Below are positions 33,935 to 40,168 of a stretch of DNA of 40,168 nucleotides, piece by piece. The stretch comes from Microbacterium sp. (GTDB lineage: Bacteria > Actinomycetota > Actinomycetes > Actinomycetales > Microbacteriaceae). The stretch spans positions 1-40,168 of the forward strand of contig JARBUN010000035.1 of the NCBI GenBank assembly GCA_029239635.1. Reading direction: 5' to 3'. Within the stretch, counting starts at the first letter, position 1. Every line of letters begins with the position of its first letter. Made by a program: the position numbers and the translations under genes. The notes beneath the pieces are model-generated. The model was not told the origin of the DNA. It did not search any database and saw nothing but the letters and a program-made list of their open reading frames with translations.

Positions 33935-35290
33935 TCACCGCCCTTCGTCGCCGAGGCCCGCTCGGGCCCGCACATCGCCGAGGTCTGCTGCGGCAACGCT
34001 TCGGTCCGATCTTGCTCTGGCGTCCGTGTCCGTGGACCGGTCTGCGGGGGCGTCGACCATGGACGCGTCCGTCGCGTCGAGGAACTCGGGAGCCGTCCAC
34101 CGTCGCGGAGCCGTCTCGAGCGCGGCCGGGGGCGTCACGGCGTCGAGCTTCGTCTCGTCGATCCCGGGGAACTTGCGCGCCGTCACCAGCACGCGTGACT
34201 CGAGCGAACCGGCGAACTTGTTGTAGCTGTCGACGGTGCGTTCGATCGCGCGGCGCAGGTCTCCCGCGTGACCGGCGAGAACGCCGACGCGCTCGTAGAG
34301 CTCGGTTCCCAGGGCGAAGAGGGTGCGCGCTTCATCCGAGACGTCTTGCTGCGTCCAGGTGAAGGCCACGGTCTTCAGGACCGCCCAGAGGTTGACGGGC
34401 GAGGCGAGGGCCACCCGGCGCGAGAACGCGTAGTCGAGGAGCGTCGGGTCTTCGTCGAGGGCGGACGCGAGGAGCGATTCGCTCGGGATGAAGCAGACGA
34501 CGAACTCCGGGCTGCTCGCGAGGCCCGCCCAATACGTCTTGCGCGCGAGCGCGTCGACGTGCGCCCGAACGGCCTTCGCGTGGCGCGCGAGCAGCGTGGC
34601 GCGGCGTGCGCCCTCGTCGCCCTGCGCGGTGACGGGGATGGCGCTGGCCTGAAGGTAGGCATCGAGGGGGACTTTGGCATCCACCGCCAGAGCCTTACCG
34701 CCCGGGAGGCGCACGACCATGTCGGGGCGTCCGGCACCGGCATCGGACGAGATGGAGGCCTGCAGGTCGAAGTCGACGTACCTCGTCAGGCCGGCCGCTT
34801 CGACCACGCGACGCAGCTGCGTCTCGCCCCACACCCCGCGCGTGCTGCCGGAGCGCATGGCGGACGCCAAGGCTTCGGTGGTCGCCCGCAGTGCCTCATC
34901 GGCCTCGCGGGACTGGCGCAGTTGCTCGCCCAACGCGGAGTACTGCTCGACGCGATCGCGCTCCAGCCCGTCGACCTTGCGCTGCATGGCCTCGAGCGTC
35001 TCGCGGACCGGGTCCAGTGCCCGCAGCACCGTCTGGTCGCGGCGCTCGCGCTCTTCGCGCGCGGCTTGGTCGGTGCGCGATTGACCGACGGCCTCGCGGT
35101 AGAGGGCCACCTGGTGGTCGAGCTGCGTCTGAAGCCCCGCGCGTGCGGCCTCGGAGGCGGCCACGCGCGCGGAGAGTTCCGCCTGTTCGACGGCGGCGCG
35201 CGCCGCGGCCCGTGACGACCCGAGGAACCACCCGCCGGCGACGCCGAGCGCCAGGGCGAGGATCACGAGAACGAGGGCGATGGCATCCAT
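33935..35290 (-). CDS. rmuC: RmuC family DNA recombination protein
   Basis: A 451-residue protein of the RmuC family, linked in E. coli to limiting inversions and recombination at short repeats. It has an N-terminal transmembrane helix (about 4-22), a long coiled coil (about 28-150) and the RmuC nuclease-like core with RGVWGETQLRRVVEAAGL, MVVRLPGGKALAVDAKVPLD (PD-(D/E)xK-like aspartate and lysine) and FIPSESLLASA. An acidic, low-complexity tail of about 60 residues follows. The ATG at 35290 is preceded by CATGCT with a 6-nt spacer. Confidence 0.92.
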   Translation of the reverse strand: MDAIALVLVILALALGVAGGWFLGSSRAAARAAVEQAELSARVAASEAARAGLQTQLDHQVALYREAVGQSRTDQAAREERERRDQTVLRALDPVRETLEAMQRKVDGLERDRVEQYSALGEQLRQSREADEALRATTEALASAMRSGSTRGVWGETQLRRVVEAAGLTRYVDFDLQASISSDAGAGRPDMVVRLPGGKALAVDAKVPLDAYLQASAIPVTAQGDEGARRATLLARHAKAVRAHVDALARKTYWAGLASSPEFVVCFIPSESLLASALDEDPTLLDYAFSRRVALASPVNLWAVLKTVAFTWTQQDVSDEARTLFALGTELYERVGVLAGHAGDLRRAIERTVDSYNKFAGSLESRVLVTARKFPGIDETKLDAVTPPAALETAPRRWTAPEFLDATDASMVDAPADRSTDTDARARSDRSVAAADLGDVRARAGLGDEGR

Positions 35291-35342
35291 GGGGTCAGCA
35301 TGCACCAGACCTCCGACATCGCCGGAAAGACGGGCCGCGAGG

Positions 35343-35939
35343 TCAGGCGACGGCGCGCTCGGCGAGGGGCTCGACGGCGATCTGAGAGACCCGGACGCCC
35401 AGGTGAGCGGCGAGAGCGTGCACGTCGTCGGCGCCGGCGCGGCGGGCGCAGTCGATCGTGATCTCGGCGCAGGCGACGGCGTCGGCCAGGGCATCGTGGT
35501 GCGCGAAGGGCGAGCATCCCGCTTCTTCGGCGACCAGGGGGAGCCGGTACGACGCGAGGGTGTAGGTCTTCCGCGACATCTGGACGCTGCACAGGTAGCG
35601 GTACGGCGGGCAGTCGTCGCCCGTCGCGGCGCACGCCCGGCGGAGGACCGACATGTCGAAACCGGCGTTGTGCGCGACCAGGACGTCGGCCCCGGCGAAA
35701 GCGGTGAGACGGGCGAGCTGGGCGCTCCAGTCGGGGGCGTTCACGACGTCGGCGGGCCGGATGCCGTGGATGCCGACGTTGATCGGGGCGAAGTGGTCGT
35801 GTCCCGGCGGCGGTTTGATGAGCCACGCGGCGGTCGCGACGACGCGGCCGTCGCGGACGCGGGCGAGTCCGACCGCACAGGCCGATGCGCCGCTGGAGTT
35901 CGCCGTCTCGAAGTCGATCGCCGTGAAGTCCAGTCCCAC
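35343..35939 (-). CDS. DEDDh 3'-5' exonuclease (DnaQ-like)
   Basis: A 198-residue exonuclease of the DNA polymerase III epsilon family, stand-alone. The DEDDh residues are visible: D-x-E in IDFETAN (near 7-13), the second Asp in HNAGFDMSVLRR, and H-x4-D in HHDALADAVA. The GTG at 35939 is chosen since the fold begins immediately after and a weak -10 (GAGAGT) lies 6 nt upstream. The partner or substrate is unknown; it could act in repair or RNA/DNA trimming. Confidence 0.88.
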   Translation of the reverse strand: MGLDFTAIDFETANSSGASACAVGLARVRDGRVVATAAWLIKPPPGHDHFAPINVGIHGIRPADVVNAPDWSAQLARLTAFAGADVLVAHNAGFDMSVLRRACAATGDDCPPYRYLCSVQMSRKTYTLASYRLPLVAEEAGCSPFAHHDALADAVACAEITIDCARRAGADDVHALAAHLGVRVSQIAVEPLAERAVA

Positions 35940-36043
35940 GGCTCCACTCTCACCCGGCGCGCCGTCGACCCGCCGAGGCGCGCCGAGGTGCACGGCATCC
36001 GGTGGCGTCCGCCGAGGGACGGATCCGTGTCGGAGCCCCGGCG

Positions 36044-36049
36044 TAGGGT
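36044..36049 (+). promoter_or_regulatory. -10 element, leaderless start of methyltransferase
   Basis: TAGGGT ends exactly 6 nt before the ATG at 36056. Confidence 0.5.
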
Positions 36050-36055
36050 CGGAAC

Positions 36056-36805
36056 ATGACCGATCGCGAGAAGTCGACGTCGTTCGGGCAGGCGGCATCC
36101 GCCTATGAGTCCGGGCGTCCGGGGTATCCCTCCGAAGCCGTGGCGTGGCTTCTGGAGCCGGTGCGCGAGTCCGGGCGCGCGCTGCGCGTCGCCGACGTCG
36201 GAGCGGGAACCGGCAAGCTCACCCGCGCCGTCGTCGAGCTCGGCGCCGACGTGGTGGCGGTGGATCCGGATGCCGACATGCTCGCGACCCTGAGAGAGAA
36301 CGCGCGAGGAGTACCCACGTTCATCGGCACGGCCGAGGATCTGCCCCTGCCCGATTCCGGCCTCGATGCCGTCGTCATGGGTCAGGCCTGGCACTGGGTC
36401 GACGTCGACCCGGCCTCTCTCGAGACCGCCCGCGTGCTGCGCAGCGGGGGAGTGCTCGGACTCGTGTGGAACATCCGCGACGACCGTGTCGATTGGGTGC
36501 GGCGGCTCACCGAGGCCATGGGCGGCTCGAACGCCGAGGTCCTCCTCGCCACGACCGGCCCGCGCGTCGCGGAGCCGTATGGCGCGTTGGAGCATCGGGA
36601 GTGGTCCTGGGAGCGCCGCATCACCCTGCCGCAGCTGCGCGACCTCGTCGTCTCCCGCAGCGACATCATCACGGCCAGCCCGGAGAGGCGCGCGGCGATC
36701 GATGCCGCGGTCGACGGGGTGGTGGCATCCGTTCCCGGACTGGCCGACGGGGGCTCGGTCGGCCTGCCGTACGTGACCCATGCGTTCCGCGCGCGGCGGC
36801 CCTGA
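36056..36805 (+). CDS. Class I SAM-dependent methyltransferase
   Basis: A 249-residue methyltransferase of the UbiE/methyltransferase-11 group. It begins FGQAASAYESGRPGYP, typical of this group, then SAM motif I VADVGAGTGKLTRAV (about 43-57), an acidic residue after strand 2 (VVAVDPDADML), and the post-motif QAWHWVD. No domain reveals the substrate. ATG at 36056 with a -10 TAGGGT 6 nt upstream. Not obviously in an operon. Confidence 0.88.
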   Translation: MTDREKSTSFGQAASAYESGRPGYPSEAVAWLLEPVRESGRALRVADVGAGTGKLTRAVVELGADVVAVDPDADMLATLRENARGVPTFIGTAEDLPLPDSGLDAVVMGQAWHWVDVDPASLETARVLRSGGVLGLVWNIRDDRVDWVRRLTEAMGGSNAEVLLATTGPRVAEPYGALEHREWSWERRITLPQLRDLVVSRSDIITASPERRAAIDAAVDGVVASVPGLADGGSVGLPYVTHAFRARRP

Positions 36806-36830
36806 CGCCGTGACCGCGCTCCGGGCCGGG

Positions 36831-36836
36831 TAACCT
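36831..36836 (+). promoter_or_regulatory. -10 element of ychF
   Basis: TAACCT ends 8 nt before the GTG at 36845 and no Shine-Dalgarno is visible. Confidence 0.4.
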
Positions 36837-36844
36837 GGACTCCC

Positions 36845-37918
36845 GTGGCTCTTACCATCGGAATCGTCGGCCTTCCCAACGTCGGAAAGTCGACCCTCTT
36901 CAACGCTCTGACCAAGAACTCGGTGCTCGCCGCGAACTACCCGTTCGCGACCATCGAGCCGAACGTCGGGGTCGTGAACCTTCCCGATGTGCGCCTGCAG
37001 CAGCTCGCCGACGTGTTCGGCAGCGAGCGCCTCGTGCCGGCTGCGGTGTCGTTCGTCGACATCGCCGGCATCGTCCGGGGCGCGAGCGAGGGCGAGGGGC
37101 TCGGCAACCAGTTCCTCGCGAATATCCGTGAAGCGGATGCCATCGCTCAGGTCGTCCGCGGATTCGCCGACGACGACGTGGTCCACGTCGACGGCCAGGT
37201 GAACCCGGCGAGCGACATGGAGACCATCAACGCCGAGCTCCAGCTCGCCGACCTCCAGACGCTGGAGAAGGCGATCACGCGCTACGAGAAAGAGGTCAAG
37301 GGCAAGAAGCTCGACCCCTCGGTGCTCGAGGCCGCCAAGGCCGCGCAGGATGCGCTGCAGCGCGGCGTGCTGCTCTCGGCATCCGGTCTCGACCTCACCC
37401 CGATCCGCGAGCTCGGTCTGCTGACCGCCAAGCCCTTCATCTTCGTCTTCAACGTCGACGAGGCCGTGCTGACCGACCAGGCCAAGAAGGACGACCTCGC
37501 CGCACTGGTCGCGCCCGCGAAGGCGGTGTTCCTGGATGCCAAGATCGAGTCCGAGCTGATCGACCTCGACCCCGAGGACGCCGCCGAGCTGCTGGCCTCC
37601 ACCGGTCAGGACGAGTCGGGCCTCGACCAGCTCGCCCGTATCGGTTTCGACACGCTCGGCCTCCAGACCTACCTCACCGCCGGCCCCAAGGAGGCCCGCG
37701 CGTGGACGATCCCGCAGGGCGCGAAAGCCCCGCAGGCGGCCGGTGTCATCCACACCGACTTCGAGAAGGGCTTCATCAAGGCCGAGGTCATCTCGTTCGC
37801 CGACCTCATCGAGCTCGGCTCGGTCGCCGAGGCCCGCGCGAAGGGCAAGGCCCGCCTCGAAGGCAAGGACTACGTCATGCAGGATGGCGACGTGGTGGAG
37901 TTCCGCTTCAACAACTGA
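36845..37918 (+). CDS. ychF: Redox-regulated ATPase YchF (Obg-like)
   Basis: A 357-residue P-loop NTPase of the Obg family that prefers ATP and is tied to ribosome function and oxidative-stress responses. The P loop is GLPNVGKST at 9-17, switch II FVDIAGIVRGASEGEGLGN follows, and the usual guanine-specificity motif NKxD is replaced by FNVDEA, as in YchF. A helical coiled-coil insertion and a C-terminal TGS domain (about 275-357, ARAWTIPQGAKAPQAAGVIH) complete it. Length is normal for the family. Confidence 0.96.
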   Translation: MALTIGIVGLPNVGKSTLFNALTKNSVLAANYPFATIEPNVGVVNLPDVRLQQLADVFGSERLVPAAVSFVDIAGIVRGASEGEGLGNQFLANIREADAIAQVVRGFADDDVVHVDGQVNPASDMETINAELQLADLQTLEKAITRYEKEVKGKKLDPSVLEAAKAAQDALQRGVLLSASGLDLTPIRELGLLTAKPFIFVFNVDEAVLTDQAKKDDLAALVAPAKAVFLDAKIESELIDLDPEDAAELLASTGQDESGLDQLARIGFDTLGLQTYLTAGPKEARAWTIPQGAKAPQAAGVIHTDFEKGFIKAEVISFADLIELGSVAEARAKGKARLEGKDYVMQDGDVVEFRFNN

Positions 37919-37960
37919 GCGAGCCCGCGCCACACGCGCGGAGTCAACGAGAATGGCCCC

Positions 37961-38482
37961 GTGACCGACGACACCTCGCCACCGACACGTCGGCGCTGGC
38001 GTGCGGAGCACCAGCCGGCCGTCCGGCACTGGCGGCACGGATTCTTCACGACTTTCCGACGGAACGATCCCGTCTTCGTCGTGGCCTCGTATCTCGTCCT
38101 GGCCGCGTGCGCGGGAATCAGCTCAGGTGCGTTCGGTGGCAAAGGTGCGACTCGGATCACTCCCGATGAATCGGCGATCGTCGTCGCCGCGAGCGCGTTT
38201 CTGATGTCGGCGGCATTGCTGGTCGTGGCGTTCCGCCTCCCGTTCACTTCGGATCGGTCGCCCCTCTCGCCCGGAGGTGCGATCTTCGTGGGCTGCATGA
38301 GTGCGATGTCTGTCACCGTCGTCGTCGCGCGCGCAGAAGGCGTCTTGTCTTCGGCGATGTGGGCAATGTTCGGGGCCATGCTCTTGTGTGCTGCCGTCGC
38401 GGCCGTGACCCTGCCCTTGTCTCTTCGGCACCCGCCGAGCACGCGGCCGGTCGTGCGACCAGATAGTGAACCATCAGGTTGA
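37961..38482 (+). CDS. Hypothetical membrane protein
   Basis: A 173-residue protein without a recognised family. The basic, Trp/Arg/His-rich N-terminus (1-35) precedes four hydrophobic segments at about 37-55, 69-90, 104-123 and 130-150, and there is a short polar tail. Third-position G+C is lower than in the neighbouring housekeeping genes, consistent with an accessory gene. GAGAAT ends 6 nt before the GTG at 37961, matching the leaderless pattern. The last codons overlap a TTGACG that may belong to the toxin-antitoxin promoter. Confidence 0.72.
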   Translation: MTDDTSPPTRRRWRAEHQPAVRHWRHGFFTTFRRNDPVFVVASYLVLAACAGISSGAFGGKGATRITPDESAIVVAASAFLMSAALLVVAFRLPFTSDRSPLSPGGAIFVGCMSAMSVTVVVARAEGVLSSAMWAMFGAMLLCAAVAAVTLPLSLRHPPSTRPVVRPDSEPSG

Positions 38483-38488
38483 CGCCTC

Positions 38489-38516
38489 GCGTTATTAACG
38501 TTGTGCGTTATACACA
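38489..38516 (+). promoter_or_regulatory. Repeat-rich promoter/operator of higBA
   Basis: An AT-rich island directly upstream of higB. GCGTTAT occurs twice, at 38489-38495 and 38505-38511 (16-bp step); CGTTA-T-TAACG at 38490-38500 and TGTG-N7-CACA at 38502-38516 are inverted repeats; TATACA at 38509-38514 is a -10 candidate. This is the usual look of an autoregulated toxin-antitoxin operator. Confidence 0.55.
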
Positions 38517-38523
38517 TGATGAT

Positions 38524-38805
38524 GTGATCAGGTCGTTCGGGAGCAAGGAGACCGAGCGGCTGTGGCGTCGTGAACGCGTGCCCTCGATCGATCCTCGGAT
38601 CCATTCGACGGCGTTGCGAAAGCTGCGTCAGGTGGGGTCGGCCGAGTCGCTGGACGATCTTCGGGTTCCACCAGGAAACCGCCTCGAGGCTCTCAAGGGC
38701 GATCGAGAGGGGCAACACAGCATCAGGATCCACGACCAGTGGCGGCTCTGCTTCGTGTGGACCGACGCTGGGCCAGAGGAGGTGGAGATCGTTGACTATC
38801 ACTGA
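38524..38805 (+). CDS. higB: HigB-type toxin (RelE/ParE superfamily)
   Basis: A 93-residue mRNA interferase-type toxin. The body follows the HigB pattern closely: MIRSFGSKETERLW start, ALRKLRQVGSAESLDDLRVPPGNRLEALKGDREGQHSIRI and RLCFVW...VEIVDYH end. GTG at 38524 gives the standard N-terminus; in-frame starts upstream would add a non-conserved tail. The antitoxin gene overlaps by 14 bp, in toxin-first order as is characteristic of hig loci. Confidence 0.93.
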   Translation: MIRSFGSKETERLWRRERVPSIDPRIHSTALRKLRQVGSAESLDDLRVPPGNRLEALKGDREGQHSIRIHDQWRLCFVWTDAGPEEVEIVDYH

Positions 38806-39094
38806 CAAGATTCCCCCGGTCCACCCCGGTGAAGTTCTTCTGGAGGACTTCATCAACGGGCTGGGGATCACGCAGAACAAGCTCGCTGTCGCCATCGGGG
38901 TTTCGCCACGGCGGATCAACGAGATCGTGCACGGCGCTCGCGGGATCAGCGCGGACACCGCGCTTCGATTGTCGAGGTACTTCGGCACCTCGGCGGAATT
39001 CTGGATCAATCTCCAGAGCTACTACGAACTCGATCGCGCCGGAGATCTCGCGGGGGAGCAGATCGCCACGATCACACCCCTCCACGTCGCGTGA
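38792..39094 (+). CDS. higA: HigA-type antitoxin
   Basis: A 100-residue XRE-family antitoxin that binds HigB and represses the operon. The family N-terminus PPVHPGEVLLEDF is followed by the helix-turn-helix (about 27-60, ITQNKLAVAIGVSPRRINEIVHG) and the typical FGTSAEFWINLQSYYELDRA. The TTG start at 38792 is chosen because GGAGG and GGAGATC lie just upstream and no ATG or GTG is in frame before the conserved start. It overlaps the toxin by 14 bp, so translation is coupled. Confidence 0.93.
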   Translation: MTITDKIPPVHPGEVLLEDFINGLGITQNKLAVAIGVSPRRINEIVHGARGISADTALRLSRYFGTSAEFWINLQSYYELDRAGDLAGEQIATITPLHVA

Positions 39095-39254
39095 TGCCGG
39101 CCGAGTGATCCGGGCGCCCGGCCCTCGTAGTCGAGTGAGCGCACGCGCCTCGCCGCGGAAGTCTCCTCCTCTCTAACGTGGATGCGGCCGTGCTCACCGT
39201 TCAGGTGAAGAAGGACGAGCTGAGCCGGAACGCATCTGACTGCTCATTCGAGTC

Positions 39255-39351
39255 GGCGCTACGTCGGGGGCGCGCAGCAAGTAGCTCGTCTCGACCAGAG
39301 CGTCGTGAGGCCGACAAGGTTGCGGCGCGCCGCGCTGATCGTGATGGCCAC
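39255..39351 (-). pseudogene. Relic of a YefM/Phd-type antitoxin gene
   Basis: On the minus strand GGAGG, 4 nt, GTG (39351) opens a frame reading the typical YefM start ITISAARRNL. After about 14 residues the match breaks off. In another frame, from about 39308, it resumes with HDALVETSYLLRAP, the characteristic late part of the same family. The middle of the antitoxin (about 30 residues) is missing, and no intact toxin is next to it. Best read as an antitoxin gene with an internal deletion and frame change. The remaining sequence from 39095 to 39254 shows no recognisable gene. Confidence 0.6.
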
Positions 39352-39380
39352 ACAACCTCCAGATTCGTACCGAAATACCG

Positions 39381-40168
39381 TCAGCCCCGCCCCGACACCG
39401 CCGACGCCCCCACCGCCACCCGCGCGCGGTGCGCGAGCATCGCGCCGTCGATGCCCGGCCACCCGTGCAGTCCCTGCGCGTGCGAGGCCGGCAGCGCCTC
39501 GGCGCCCCAGACCGCACCGGCGAGAGAGCCCGCGATGGCGGCGACCGTGTCGGTGTCGTTGCCTCCGCGGACCGCGCGCTCGATGGCATCAAGGGGTCCA
39601 CTCGCCCCGGCGACCGCGGCCAGCGCGCCCTGGAACGCGCGAACGACCCACCCGTTCGCCTCGCGGAAGTCGCGCGGGTGCACGCCGGGAGCCAGCGCTT
39701 CCTCGACCAGCGCCGCCCACCGATCGCGGCGCTCGGCCGGGACGACCTCGAGCTGGCCGCGCATGTCCAGCTCGCCGGTCAGGATGCGTCGTGGGTCGCG
39801 CGCGAGGCGGTGCGGATGGCATCCATCGTCGGGGGAGACGGGATGCGACCGAGGACGTGCCGGGTCTGCGCCCCCACGTCGAGCGCCGTGCGCGCCCAGC
39901 CCTGCCAGGCGGCCACGATCCGCTCGAGAGCGGCGGGATCGGTGAGACGGCGCCCCGCGGCGAGCTCGTCGAGCACCGGGACGGCCATGCTCGTGTCGTC
40001 GGTCCACTCGCGCTCCGCGTGGCCGAAGTGGCCGGGGCCGAAAGCAGGCACGACGTCGTCGGCGAGAGCGGGGCCGAACTCGTACGCCGAGCCGAGGGCG
40101 TCGCCCGCCGCGGAGACGATCACGGTGCCGACGGCGCGGTCCATCTGCGCGGGGGAGAGGTGTGCCAT
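39381..40168 (-). pseudogene. ADP-ribosylglycohydrolase family gene with internal out-of-frame deletion
   Basis: The family removes ADP-ribose from modified proteins or related compounds. The gene starts at the window's last base (ATG at 40168) with MDRAVGTVIVSAAGDALG and the metal-site DDTSMAVPVL, and stops after 129 codons at 39779. The remainder, from ILTGELDMRGQLEVVP onward including GNDTDTVAAIAGSLAGA with the second metal-site aspartates, is in another frame and ends at 39381. Exactly at the junction (about 39783) the family's conserved GNGSLMR-type block and flanks, about 40-60 residues, are missing. An active product is unlikely. Confidence 0.75.

Noticed and set aside
39095..39254. 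Possible toxin gene fragment beside the YefM relic
   Set aside because: No frame shows YoeB/RelE-type motifs; only the antitoxin pieces are recognisable.

Overview
The window is chromosomal DNA of a high-GC actinobacterium, roughly 70% G+C, and most likely a Microbacteriaceae such as Microbacterium. The pointers are the gene families (DUF501, DUF4307, DUF4245, DUF6264, GlpX-type fructose bisphosphatase, short Z-isoprenyl transferase, PIN-PhoH ATPase), the order eno - ftsB/divIC - DUF501, the cluster xseA - xseB - DUF4245 - carbonic anhydrase - fumC, frequent GTG starts, and many genes that appear to be transcribed without a leader. Almost everything is housekeeping. There is no phage, insertion sequence, CRISPR array or secretion locus.

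Layout. 0-6 kb: 3' part of hisS, an MmyB-type regulator divergent from an MFS exporter with a palindromic operator between them, an SGNH hydrolase, a CtaG-like membrane protein whose start codon seems to be ACG, and an O-methyltransferase. 6-12.6 kb: eno, ftsB-like, DUF501, a mycosin-like subtilase, ndh, a UAA-anticodon tRNA with a short variable arm, and lemA. 12.6-19.6 kb: a YcaQ-like DNA glycosylase, an AI-2E family permease, ilvA, greA, DUF4307, a small membrane protein, a hemolysin III family protein and an isoprenyl diphosphate synthase. 19.6-21.4 kb: a structured leader followed by phoH, which has lost a piece of its PIN domain out of frame, then a C-rich region that looks like a 6C small RNA. 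21.3-27.8 kb, minus strand: a two-component system, fumC, carbonic anhydrase, DUF4245, xseB and xseA. 27.8-33.9 kb: ispH, DUF6264, an ECF sigma/anti-sigma pair, a MOSC protein, class II aldolase facing glpX, and a small membrane protein. 33.9-38 kb: rmuC, a DEDDh exonuclease, a methyltransferase and ychF. 38-40.2 kb is accessory and decaying: a membrane protein, a higBA toxin-antitoxin pair, a yefM-like antitoxin relic, and an ADP-ribosylglycohydrolase broken by an internal deletion.

How the genes fit together. Central carbon metabolism is well represented (eno, fba, glpX, fumC, and carbonic anhydrase beside fumC). Respiration is represented by ndh and the CtaG-like protein, DNA maintenance by xseAB, rmuC, the YcaQ-like glycosylase and an exonuclease, and isoprenoid/cell-wall supply by ispH and uppS.

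The strongest unexplained signals are: (1) a heptamer, GGATGCC/GGCATCC, occurring about 70 times, several-fold above expectation; (2) a -10 hexamer placed exactly 6 nt before the start codon in about a dozen genes; (3) a structured phoH leader with two competing copies of one pairing arm; (4) a class-I-shaped tRNA with a UAA anticodon; and (5) three genes disrupted by out-of-frame internal deletions.
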